Below, in pieces: positions 36,351 to 46,204 of a stretch of 64,000 nt of DNA. The stretch lies in contig WOGZ01000088.1 of the NCBI GenBank assembly GCA_009733775.1, positions 1 to 64,000 on the forward strand. Reading direction: 5' to 3'. The stretch comes from Alectoria sarmentosa (Eukaryota > Ascomycota > Lecanoromycetes > Lecanorales > Parmeliaceae). The translations under genes and the position numbers were made by a program. Numbering within the stretch: the stretch's first letter is position 1; every line of letters starts with the position of its first letter. Under the pieces are notes generated by a model. It ran no database searches. It was not told the origin of the DNA and worked only from the letters and a program-made list of their open reading frames with translations.

Positions 36351-36860
36351 GCGACGTTATACGTTTTTTTTTATTTAACATTTATCGCCTTTTTCAAAAT
36401 AGACGAATTCATATATTTTATTAAAAACTCAAACGATAAAGATTTTAATAAATGATTTTTGATTCATCGATCGATGAGATTATATAATAATTATTTGAAA
36501 TTAACATTTTCAACCTTCAAGACAAATTTTTTTCGATAAGAGATCACGTTAACAATTATTATTATCGACAACGATATATATCTTATATGAACCTTGAAAC
36601 ATTTATTTTTTGAATGATTAAACTCGTTAATAATCTTTTTGTTTATGATAAACGATAAAGATTTTACGAAAAACACGATCATTACAATTTTTCGAATAAT
36701 CATTCGAAACGCAAATATAAAAGATCATTATTCAGATTATTTTTTTCGTCGTGAAATTATTACGATAATATAAAAGATCGATCTTAACGATGAGGAAATT
36801 CAATTATTAAATAAATAAAAATCGAATAATTATCGTTTATACATCGTTATTTATTTTTTA
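36351..36860 (+). pseudogene. Tyrosine recombinase remnant of the YR retrotransposon
   Basis: One frame gives FIAFFKIDEFIYF, TFSTFKTNFFR, then ALKHLFFEWP-like text decayed to LKHLFFE plus a stop. DHYSDYFFRREIIT follows at 36723-36764, then LNDEEIQLLNK, a stop, and KSNNYRLYI at 36819-36845. This is the C-terminal catalytic half of a fungal tyrosine recombinase: the HxxR-type segment (GHSFRR in live relatives, here changed by transitions), the GLSDEEIQLLGRW region, and the final Tyr segment. It follows the RNase H remnant, as expected in Ngaro-type elements. Confidence 0.75.
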
Positions 36861-36947
36861 CGAATATTTATCACATTATATCAATATCAATATCTTTCGT
36901 TTTTTTAACGTTAATAATAACGTTATTCGTCATAAACGTCTTTTACG

Positions 36948-37122
36948 AAAACATCGATGTGAATGTTTGAAAGTTTTTTTAACATTAAAGACGAGAATAT
37001 GTTTATTTAAATCTTTATTCGATAACGGTCTTGACGTTAAAACAACTCAATCATTATTATTTACGTTATTTATATATTTTTATATGTGTGTGATGTGTGT
37101 TTATAAATATGCGAGCATTAAT
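36948..37122 (+). repeat. Internal half-repeat B1
   Basis: It matches the second half of the solo repeat (GACGAGAATATG, then a decayed form of the GGCGCTGGGACAGCCC block, then TGTGTGTGATGTGTGTTT and GCGAGCATTAA) and joins A2 directly. It is heavily C-to-T and G-to-A mutated. Confidence 0.8.
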
Positions 37123-37325
37123 CGTTACAATGAGATTGTAAATTAATGAGTCGCATAAGGAGTCAAAGATCAATAATCATGATTCATGATCTTTTATATA
37201 AAATGTGTTAGAACAATGATTATAATGAGAAACACGTGTTATAATGAAATAATATATATGTTTATTTTACATTAAACAATAACTCTTTATTCGTTTTCAT
37301 TTTTTTTAAAACCATAACATTCTTG
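37123..37325 (+). repeat. Half-repeat A2
   Basis: It aligns with A1 along its whole length, differing almost only by transitions. By my reading, four of the five CpG pairs of A1 are intact in A2 while most CpA, CpC and CpT cytosines are changed on one strand or the other. Confidence 0.85.
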
Positions 37326-37540
37326 CTCATCCGCCCGCATCTATATATAATTTCATTTTCATTTCAAATCTATATCGCTCAAACATAAGAGTTTTCTTAA
37401 CGTTAGAGACGAGAATATGTTTATTCAGGTCTTTATTCGATAACGGCCCTGGCGCTGGGACAGCCCAATCATTACTATCTACGTCATTTGTATGCTCTCA
37501 TGTGTGTGTGATGTGTGTCTACGAGTATGCGAGCACTAAC
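37326..37540 (+). repeat. Right terminal half-repeat B2
   Basis: It continues A2 as in the solo copies and ends GCGAGCACTAAC. Mutation density falls along it; from about 37445 (CCCTGGCGCTGGGACAGCCC) it is nearly intact. Confidence 0.85.
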
Positions 37541-38022
37541 GCATCGCATTGACAGTATGAATAATGAGGTCGCTCATCGGTCGTCCACATCCCGATTTGA
37601 GAGCGAGAAATGATCGGAGAGGGTCAAAAGAGGCCTACGAGATAATTCTGTCTGACTGACGTTCAACTTAAGGTTGAACAATTCTAAGGTGAAAATATCC
37701 CTTACAGCCCCTCTGCAGATGCATGCAAGCTTGACTACATAGGTGTCCAGGAGATTAGCAGTACCCAAATGTCTGAGAGGGATTTATTTTCTAGATGCTT
37801 TTCAGTTCAAGATGATATGCTCACTGCGTATGGTAGCTCTGCAGACTGCCAACTTTGCAATTTTTGGCGCCCCCTTGCACCTTCTCTGCATATTCATGCA
37901 TGCTTAACAGTACATGTCTCAAATGGAGAGTACTTGGACTGCAAACCTGTCTAGTTGGCTCCAAAGGTTCTTTCCGTCCTTGCCTCTTTTCAAGAGCGCT
38001 GTCTTGTCGTCATCTCATCTCG
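37541..38022. other. Intergenic flank right of the retrotransposon
   Basis: Ordinary base composition returns at once. No gene supported; an open frame extends from 37855 into the next ORF but lacks a convincing start. Confidence 0.45.
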
Positions 38023-38607
38023 ATGGCACCTCTGCATGATCAAACAACAGGTCGGGAATGTGCTCCGCATGAAGACCCCGGGAATCAGTGCTACCACTGC
38101 CGAAGAGAATTGTGTTCTCCGAGATATAAACTATCCAGGGCCCTCGCTTTTCCAACTTCTCCTTCGTCCCAAGATATTTATAGAGCCTCACAGTCTCCCA
38201 AAAATCGAGAAATACCTCCATCCATATTGAATCCCTTTCAGTCTCCCACTGCCTCTTTATCTCCCAGAATGTTTTCCATCTCATTGCTCGGACGTTCAAC
38301 CGAGATCTATGCAGACGCAGCGTCCTCCGGTGTTCACATCTCCGACAACCATTGCCTCTTTGAGGGCGACGAGCTTTTCGAAGGAAACCCCGTCGAAGGT
38401 CTGTACGATCAAATCTACACCCTCCGCGGATGCACCGGCGAGCCTATTGCTCATCTGCCTGTAAATCGAGATCTAGACTCCGTGAATGTGATTTTGGCTG
38501 ATTGGGCATAGATGAACAACAACAAGTGCCCTCGCTGCGCTGAACAAGGGATTGAGCAGTACGTTTTACCGGGCAAGCATTGTCCTCGATGTGGCCAGCC
38601 TTGCTGA
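38023..38607 (+). pseudogene. Hypothetical Cys-rich protein gene split by an in-frame amber codon
   Basis: From ATG 38023 the frame codes 162 aa with a CYHC motif early and EGDELFEGNPVEGLYDQIYT, then RDLDSVNVILADWA, and stops at TAG 38509-38511. The same frame continues directly with MNNNKCPRCAEQGIEQYVLP and GKHCPRCGQPC to TGA at 38607, a compact zinc-ribbon (two CPRC pairs). Either the gene has lost its ribbon by a CAG-to-TAG change, or the ribbon is a separate 31-codon ORF starting at the adjacent ATG. No family recognised. Confidence 0.45.
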
Positions 38608-40706
38608 GGTGCTGGATGTAAGTGATTTCCGCAGAAGAATGCAGACGGAAGCTGATCGGGGACATGCTCTACAGGAAGGGGTTTGGCGCCTGTTGATCTC
38701 AAGGTTGATGCTCACACCGCCAACCGACTAAGATTCTCCCTGGTCTCGGGGGTGGTAAAGGAATGCACAAGAAGGAGGAGATTGGAAATAGGGTTGGTTC
38801 TTCACTTCGCTCCGCGTTTATGACGGCCTGAAATATTGTCAAGCTTCTCGATTATCAGTTATGATTGTGGTCGCTCGTTCTTCTCTTTTGAGCTTACCTA
38901 GTTCAAGATCAATATGATGATGTCTCTTGCAACCATCTCTGTAGGCATATAGCCATTTCCATCGACACGTATCTTCACCGCTCTGGATCTGTCCTTGACG
39001 CTCAGATGAGCTCCTTTTCACTGCTGCATTCTATTCCACTTCGTTCAATTTCCAATTCCCACCAATGAGAATGAACCATCAATTGAGCCAATCAATACCC
39101 TCGATGATAGGTACCTATATGATTCACATTTGCTTCGCTGTGATTGCACGGGCTATCTTTCCATCCAACTCCCCACGCTTCTGTAGATCACAGCTCCTAG
39201 GGGGTACATGCGCACGTCTGGTAATAATGTTAATCATTACTACCACTCATCAGACAAACAGTATAAACCCATTCAAATCGCTTGTCTCCCACATGTCAAC
39301 GCCTCAAATCTTCAATTGGCCCGGGGAGCTTTGCTCCCGCGGGAACAGCGTGCAGCTTGCACGCTAGGTAACTTCGCTGTCGACCTATGAGAATGGATGT
39401 CTGGCACACCGCTTTTTCGAGTACCCTTGCGGTTCGCCCAATCCTTTGGCTCTATCAGCTGGTAGGAGGCCAACGACAACACGGTACGTTCCGCTTTTCT
39501 TCACGGGTCTTTTTCTCCCCGCATTCCCGGACGGGAGGCTGCACAGTGCTCGATGATTTTCTTCACGCATCCTTTTATTCCGCACTGACCGCGTGAGGTG
39601 ATGTGCCGGTATCCCGTTGGTGATCCTATGCAAAAGGCATGCAAAAAGCCAAAGCAAGTTGAGATCTACAGTGTGCAGAAATATTGTCGCTGGATAAGAC
39701 TTGATTTAATTAACGATGGTCTCTCTTCTGCATGACACACACCACAAGCCACGTCTATTGTTGCCAGCTTGTTTTTGGCTCAAAGTACGACTGTGCAAAC
39801 TTGGCCGTGTTCCTCCTGAACTGTCAACTAGCACCTGCGCTTCCATTAAGAAGTCCGCGAGACATACGTGGCCTTAGTATCTCAAGGCGCCTGATCCACA
39901 ATCATTGAAGTCAATTCAAGAGACACACTTTTTTGAAATGTATTGGCTTCAAAAATGAGAGTGTGCATAACAACGGTGAGCTAAGGCCTCAGTCGCTAGT
40001 TGCAGCCTTCATTTGACCATATTCGATAGCCTGAGATGCTGTTAGGGGGTTTCTCCGGAAACCTGTTTCCACCATTCGGAACGTAGACTGATATGATTTG
40101 ACGCAACCCTTCCAGGACTCATTGAAGTTTCTTTCAACAATACGAGAACCTAGGGAAGTATGACCAAAAAGTTCGGCGATTGGCGTATCATTATACTAGT
40201 CCAATTAAGGAGACATGTAGTTCGGGATGGACTACTCCGCGGTCAGATAAAGGAGACCTCGAATTTCCTTTGTCGAAGTCGAGGTCAGGCGCTCAGCGCT
40301 GGCTATAGTCAGCCGACGAGATATCAATATCTTTCAAGGCCGCCAAGCAATTACTGGACTGCTATCCTTTCGTGAGAGCCAGTCGCTCTGGTGGCTGGCC
40401 TAAGGCAACGTCGTTGCATATCTGAAGAAAGCCGGTTGAAAGTTGGTTGGACTCTGGAGACTACGCACAACTTCACAAAGAAGTCTTGTTCCTCACTGCA
40501 AGGATGAGCAAATCCATAGCTCCTTTTTTTGAACTCGTAGGCGCAAAAAGTCTACCATTCCGAGGGACTACTAGAGAAATATCCTCGAGAGCTTTGGCCT
40601 AGGTGATTGAGATCCGCGCTATGCTCGATTGAGCTTAGACCAGAAAATGCTTGGCATACTGAATTGTCCTTGCTTCACCTCGTCAACGTCAACATCAGCA
40701 ACAATT
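38608..40706. other. Gene-less stretch with paired hairpins
   Basis: No gene is supported. It holds two adjacent perfect hairpins (separate entry) and GC-rich text at 39300-39600. The last 80 bases are the leader of the HNH gene, with alternative in-frame ATGs at 40629 and 40647. Confidence 0.5.
39324..39365. repeat. Two adjacent perfect hairpins
   Basis: GGGAGC-TTT-GCTCCC lies at 39324-39338, and AGCGTGCA-GCT-TGCACGCT at 39347-39365, separated by 8 bases. Both stems are exact with 3-base loops. No T-run follows. Confidence 0.75.
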
Positions 40707-42152
40707 ATGGCTACAGAACGGTCGCGCTCTCCGGGACAAGAGTCTGAAATTGCTGTTGCTGTCATGTTGCCGCCTTCGTTACCCAGTCAGCCCCCACAGC
40801 CCTCCCTCGCCGGCTCACTGGGAAAACGAAAGCGAGGGCAAGAGTCCGTTGCAGGCTCAGTGGTAGCGGCGACATCGGCATCATACGGCTTCGCACCAAG
40901 CGTTAAAGAGAAAGTAGAAAGGTTCAATGCGGGTTTCCAATGCTGGCACTGCAGTGCCCCCAAGTCGCACATATGCCATGTCATTGGCAGGCGCGAGCGT
41001 GTGGTGAGAATCCCCAGCAGTTCCCAAGGGAAGTTTCGCCGTAGCTGACAGATATAGCTCTTCCAAGACCTACAATTACAAGGTCGTCTCAGCATACAGC
41101 ACCCAGACCAAGCTGAAAACGCGATACCTCTCTGCCCTCTCTGCCATGACGCCCTAGACGAGATCTCCAGCCCAGGATGGGTCTTCATCCCCACAGATCT
41201 ACAATACTTCCTTGACTTCGAGCGTAGAGACTACAAGAGGAGGGGGGAAATGCTTACTACTACGGGCGCTTACATCGTTCGTGTCAGTCCGTCTCCCGGC
41301 CAATACTTGCAGCATCAACACAAAGAGGTGGAAGAGGATGCGCACGGGGGACTATATACATGCTATGTGCTGCGGCATTACATGGGGCGTATGCCGGGAA
41401 TGTCACAGATGCGGCCAGGTCTCAGCCCGTATACGGAACCAAAAATATGGCACGGAGATCCAATGGCGGCTCTTTCGAAGGCGTTCAAGGCAGTGGGGAT
41501 GACGCCGCTTGCTTTCCCTGCCGATGTGCGCAATAAGTTGATGGAGCTATCCATTCTGTATGGCACTAATGATCAACTGCTAAACGATCGGCCACATCAA
41601 CAATCAGACATGGATTTGGAGGATGGTCCAGGTCCCAGCCCCTGCACCAGCACAAATGAAGAGTCTGAGCACCAGAGCAAGACCGGGACGGGTCGGAGTA
41701 GAGGCAGTGCCTGCCAACGAACACTATCGCCACCAAAACGACAACGAGGTGTACCGGGTGGGCTGCAAGCTCACAGAACAATCTTCAAACGCAAGCGCTC
41801 CCGAGGAGACGAGCATGAAGACATGAATACGCCCCTTAGTGATACACGAGGTTGGAGGAAGCGACCCATGCCAGAAACCCACTGGAAATGGGGACCAGGC
41901 GCAACAAGCGAGATGGCCATGGACTTCTATGACTCTATCTACCAGATACCCCAGAAGCAGATGACCACAAGTCTCGAGGCAAAGGAGCACTGTGAAAGAA
42001 CTCCGCGAGAATCGCTGCTTCCATCTCCAAAATCGTCCGAAAAGAACGGCTCAACGGGCCGTTCTCCCATACCTAAATCGCATCAAAAGAAGCCAGAATC
42101 CCTTTCCGACTCCAAAATGGAAAACGAGCATGCCGTCAGTCTAAATGGATAA
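40707..42152 (+). CDS. Fungal HNH endonuclease-like protein
   Basis: Two exons, 40707-41003 and 41058-42152, joined in phase 0 across a 54-nt intron (GTGAGA..TATAG), give 463 aa. After a Ser/Pro-rich start and a basic LGKRKRGQ stretch comes FQCWHCSAPKSHICHVIGRR, a metal-binding Cys/His block, then across the splice ENAIPLCPLCHDALDEISSP, the central HNH motif with CxxCH, followed by GWVFIPTDLQYFLDFERRDY. This is the usual layout of fungal HNH proteins of unknown substrate. The C-terminal 200 residues are polar and low in complexity, with KRQRG and KRKRSRGDEHED basic runs that may be nuclear signals. In-frame ATGs at 40629 and 40647 could lengthen the N-terminus. Confidence 0.75.
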
Positions 42153-42513
42153 TTTATGAGAAAAGGCTTGGAGGACACCAAACTTTTGTATACTGTATCA
42201 TACCCCTTTAACAATGTGCACGAGAATTGCGTGTAACATGGAATCGGTGCGACAATGTCATTTATTTTCTTCGATCGGCGCCTTACCTCGAGGGACAAGG
42301 CTCTTTTGACGACGAGAAGCATGCTGTCATTTAAACAGACCTCCCGTAGGCTCCACGGCACATTCTTTGCAACATTGTATGGGGATCAAGCTACTGCCCC
42401 TACAAAGAAATCTGCTTGAATCTTTCAGTGTACGAACCTGCCCTCAAAGACTATAATACAGTGCCCCCACACAACCACACAGAATCTCCTGCAACGCCAA
42501 CATCTCACGATAC
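42153..42513. other. Convergent 3' flanks
   Basis: Short intergenic space between the HNH gene and a small minus-strand ORF. Nothing recognised. Confidence 0.5.
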
Positions 42514-42732
42514 TTACTTCTTCTTGGGATCAAAGTCTTCGTCATTTTCGCCCTCGCCCGCCTTCCCACTCCCGTACTTCTCGTCCTTTGCTTGTGCCTC
42601 CTCAAGATTGTTTGTCACAAACATGCTCCAGCTGTTATGCACCATATTCTTCACCAGCGCTCCAGCACCCTTGAATCCTGGTTTCACGTCGTGAAGCGGG
42701 GTCCCGTGAAGCATATCGGAGCGATGGGCCAT
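42514..42732 (-). CDS. Small hypothetical protein, possibly the last exon of a larger gene
   Basis: The 72-aa frame reads MLHGTPLHDVKPGFKGAGAL, then VKNMVHNSWSMFVTNNLEEA, and ends in an acidic Lys-capped tail (ENDEDFDPKKK). The composition is protein-like and the tail looks like a natural end. No family is recognised. A CTAAC sequence shortly upstream hints at an intron branch site, but I find no clear acceptor. Confidence 0.35.
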   Translation of the reverse strand: MAHRSDMLHGTPLHDVKPGFKGAGALVKNMVHNSWSMFVTNNLEEAQAKDEKYGSGKAGEGENDEDFDPKKK

Positions 42733-42988
42733 GAACGTGTTAGTAGAGTACTCGACCTTTATGCCGCAGTCTACTCAAAAGAACGAGCCCAAGCGATCCG
42801 GGCCTGCGTCACGCTCGGTGGCGATAGAGGCTACATAAGCGTAGAGATGGTGTTTCGCGTCCGAGTGGTATTCTCCGTGGATTACCGTGTCAGCAATTCA
42901 TGATTGTTGGAGCTCAACGAGGCTGATATATTTGAAGTATTTGGATGCGCATACCCCACTCGGCACTCCCAGCTCGAGACTTCCAGGC

Positions 42989-44152
42989 CTAGTCATGGAT
43001 TCCAAATCCAACTTCGCCAGCTTTGATTGAGATATTCGAGATCGCCTCGCTATCAGCGCGGATAGTATTCCAGTTGGGCCGAGGTAAGCCGGCCATGGCG
43101 CTCTCGAAGACTTTTGTGATGGAGCGTGGCATTCTTTTGCATGCAATATTCCAGAGCAGAAGTTGGATAGACGTATGGTCATGCTGATGCTGGCTTATCA
43201 CCTCTCGGTCGTAACGTTTCTGGATGCATGATGGAATGCTTTCCCCCAGCATCTTTCGTGTACGAGTGTTGTACCATGCGGCCATTGTCGTCCCAGGCAG
43301 CTTGGTCAGCTGGGACTGAGGACAAGAGGCGGGAGAGAGAGGATAACCTACTCGAGTATCTCTACCCATAGCTACAGTCTTGAGGGCAATTGCTCGCATC
43401 CATTTTAGAACCTCCGCCTCAGGCAAGAAATCTCGAATTACAACACCGAAGATGAAGTGCTTCTCCGAGTCAGGATCAGTGGCATCCACAAAGATACCGC
43501 AGTCCTGAGTTCGGACGATCCATTTCCAAGCGCCAGGCTCAGTGAGAAAGACACCGCAGCGTGGTCTTCGTGGTTCCGCGAGTTTCCTCTCTGCGAAGAG
43601 CGGTCGATGTGCCCCAGCGGCCCCCTCGGATTCTGCAATCCAGTGATCCTTGGGAGCAATGCTATTGCGTTCTTCTTCGGAGAACCTGATAAAACTTTAG
43701 GGTTGGAAGACCGCGCAGATACTCGTCGACCTACTTATCGCTCTAGTCCAGATCCAGTCGGTGTATCCTTTCCGGGTCGTCGATAAGAGGGTCTTTGCAA
43801 GGTAATACCTTTGGTGGGCCTTCCGGATAAGAACGTCCGAGGTCTGCCTTGTCAATGGACAGGTAGCCATCATCTTGCTCGGATGACTTCGCGTCGTCGT
43901 TAGAGAGGGACCTTGATCAAGCTCTTCTCCGCCTGACTCAGAAGTTCGCCCATCTAATGATATCATCTCATTAAGGGTACGAGCTGGCTCAGAGGTTGTC
44001 GACTCGGATTTCCCTGACCCTGATGTTGTGGACTTTGCTTTCAGTCGTTTGCTTGGCCCTCGGATGCTGGCAGGCTGCAGTCTCTCATCATCGGTGCTCT
44101 CAATACTCGAACTGCGAGCTTTCTTTGCGCGTGAAGGGCGAGTCCGCGCCAT
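42989..44152 (-). CDS. Hypothetical protein, two exons
   Basis: Exon 1 (44152-43809) encodes a Ser/Thr-rich, basic start, MARTRPSRAKKARSSSIEST, with no fold seen. The intron (donor GTATTA, acceptor ATCAG) leads to exon 2 (43685-42989), which reads FSEEERNSIAPKDHWIAESE, PRCGVFLTEPGAWKWIVRTQ, DCGIFVDATDPDSEKHFIFG and so on, in all 346 aa. An alternative donor GTCGAC 72 nt nearer also keeps frame. A 36-nt in-frame GT..AG segment at about 43320-43355 could be removed but is short for an intron. Function unknown. Confidence 0.55.
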
Positions 44153-46204
44153 GGTCGACAGCAGAGGTGGAACTACAATGTTGCTTAGTAGAGGAAAGAA
44201 GACTTTTCAGTCGAATAGAAACAGTGATCTTCGAGATCGTGATTGATGTTGGAGACAGGACCCGCATGCTCTAGTAGTTGGTAGGTAACAATGTGCTAGA
44301 GTCTCTAACCTGACTTCAACTCCTCTATGACGATGTTTGTTCTTTGACTCATAGCTCAGCATTCAAAACCGCGAACGCCAATTTACTTCTTCAGGCCTCG
44401 ACATAGCTCATGCATAAGTCAAGGCAGACAAAGCATTGGTGTTAGGAATCCTTGAAGCCGGGGTATATATAGCGTTGACCTCGCTGTGTTGATTTCCGAC
44501 TGGGCGTCTGATCAGTTTCGCGTCGCCATATCTGATAGTCTCTGAGATCGCTGAACATTTCCTGTGATCCTAGTGCGCTCTGGCGGGGGACTTCGTATAT
44601 ATACACTTTTCGTATATATACATGACTAGCCTTGGCTAACTTCTGACACGTGCATACTCTTTCAGTAACTTTTGGAGGTCATCGGGCTACCGTTGGAAAG
44701 CATTATGAGAGATAATTATCAGGAAGTCTCAGCTGCTGCAGAGGATGTCCCAAGACCTTTTCATGGATGAATCAAAGCGTTTGCTTGCTCATAGACACGA
44801 TTCCTGGATCATTCTTCCTCGAGTGGGCTTTGATGGTGGATGTTGACTAAGGATTGAAAGCAAATGGGAAACCTCAGATTTCCTCCCAACTTTCCAACTC
44901 TATCAGTCAAATCGATCTCGAAAGTCCAAGCCGTCTTCGACCCCTTTGGTCCTTGTTCGCTAACGGCCAACTCTCATACGTTGTCGAGTCAGGATATCAT
45001 TCGTCTGCATCGAATTCCTTAGCCTTCACTCCAGAATTCCGAGAGAGATCATAAGAGTAGACTCATGTCTGATCTACAGCGTTCATTCAGGAAGACAAGT
45101 ATCGATTCAAACTGCAGACCACAATGCCGAACAGTGCAGCTACTCATTCTCACGTGTTCGTCATCTTGGGAAATAGCAACCACTATTCAAACCAAGAACG
45201 CATGGCAGACAAGCTGGCAATCAGCATGACTTCATTTGGTGAGGTCATAGCTGCTCCACCTCTTCCAATCGGCTGCCAATCTCGTGTATATGGGTGGATA
45301 TAAGGGGACTGCTCAGTCCGATTGGGAACAGGAAGGCAATAGTGGCGATGCCTCAGTTGTCTTGGCGATGCGCAAGAGGTTTGATGACTGCTACTTGGCT
45401 CACTCTGCGCTATTAGTTTGGAGGTGTTCCAGCTGGGTGCCCATGTTTAAATGAGACGGAAACGATTTCGACGCTGTTTCTTATAATAAGTAAGTATCCC
45501 CTGGTTCAGACCCTTTGGACCCCTGGTGCCAATCCCGATGATTGGTTTCGGGGGCCAAAACGCCACCCCTGTGGACCTTGCCCAGCATCGCAGGGTTTGC
45601 CGATTGCCGAAAAGCTGGGGGCTTGGCTCCTTGGTGGACCCCAGGTCCCCAATCTAATCGTTTCACCACACACTAAAGTACGTTGTACGAGATGCGACCC
45701 TCGTTCATCACGCGCTTATACAAACATGCGACCACAAGCGCATCCTTATGAAACGAAAACCTGTGACTGGATATTGTTCCATAATCCATACTTGCTCGTG
45801 ATGCTACAGTACTGCAATCTTCTGCCCTGTGCTGGGATGTGAGTAAAAGTCTCCATCAACGCGCAGCCAACCCTTGATCATGAAAATATCCGCCCAGAAC
45901 CCCATGAGGGAGGGGCAACATCAACTGAGCGAACGAACACTCGCGCCAAACACACCTGGAAGTGTATTCGAGCAGCAACATCCCAGGAGCTTGCGCCTCG
46001 ATTGATCAGCGCTCTTAATATGATGATATATGCGCCCTTTCAATTGCGCTCATTTTCTCTCTCCTCTTTCCTTCTTACCGTTCTGTCACGGAAGCCAGAA
46101 TTCTGGAGGAAGAAGGAGACTTGGGCAAGGTAAGAGACCTGGTCTTCCGGCTTCCATCTCGCTCTTCCACACAGTTGTGCTCCGGCCAAAAATCTTCGTC
46201 CATC
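44153..46204. other. Gene-less stretch
   Basis: No gene supported. A direct repeat of TTCGTATATATACA occurs twice at about 44593-44622. GC-rich text at 45500-45660 codes open frames on both strands without any recognisable motif. The last 150 bases are pyrimidine-rich and lead into the secreted protein gene. Confidence 0.5.

Larger units (their letters stand above)
32818..37540 (+). mobile_element. RIP-inactivated tyrosine-recombinase (Ngaro/PAT-like) retrotransposon
   Basis: The element is 4.7 kb. A repeat of about 420 bp is cut into halves A and B. The left end carries A only (A1, 32818-33019), and the right end carries B1 (36948-37122), A2 (37123-37325) and B2 (to 37540) in a row. This is the split direct repeat order known for Ngaro and PAT elements, which belong to the DIRS order and use a tyrosine recombinase instead of an integrase. 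The AT-rich interior keeps traces of reverse transcriptase, RNase H and tyrosine recombinase in that order. No target duplication is expected and none is seen. All frames are broken by C-to-T and G-to-A changes, so the copy is dead. A gag-like frame should lie at 33.1-34.6 kb but I could not recognise one. Confidence 0.8.

Noticed and set aside
33020..36945. AT-rich block as a possible centromere or mitochondrial insertion
   Set aside because: Transitions relative to repeat copies and legible RT and recombinase remnants show it is a mutated retrotransposon.
32818..37540. Ordinary LTR retrotransposon (gypsy or copia)
   Set aside because: The left end has only half of the repeat, the right end has B-A-B, and the interior shows a tyrosine recombinase rather than an integrase.
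41004..41057. HNH ORF treated as two genes because of the stop at 41048
   Set aside because: A clean GT..AG intron of 54 nt joins the frames in phase 0 and unites the Cys/His block with the HNH motif.
42898..43182. Minus-strand 94-codon frame
   Set aside because: Shadow of exon 2 of the hypothetical gene at 42989-44152 in another frame.
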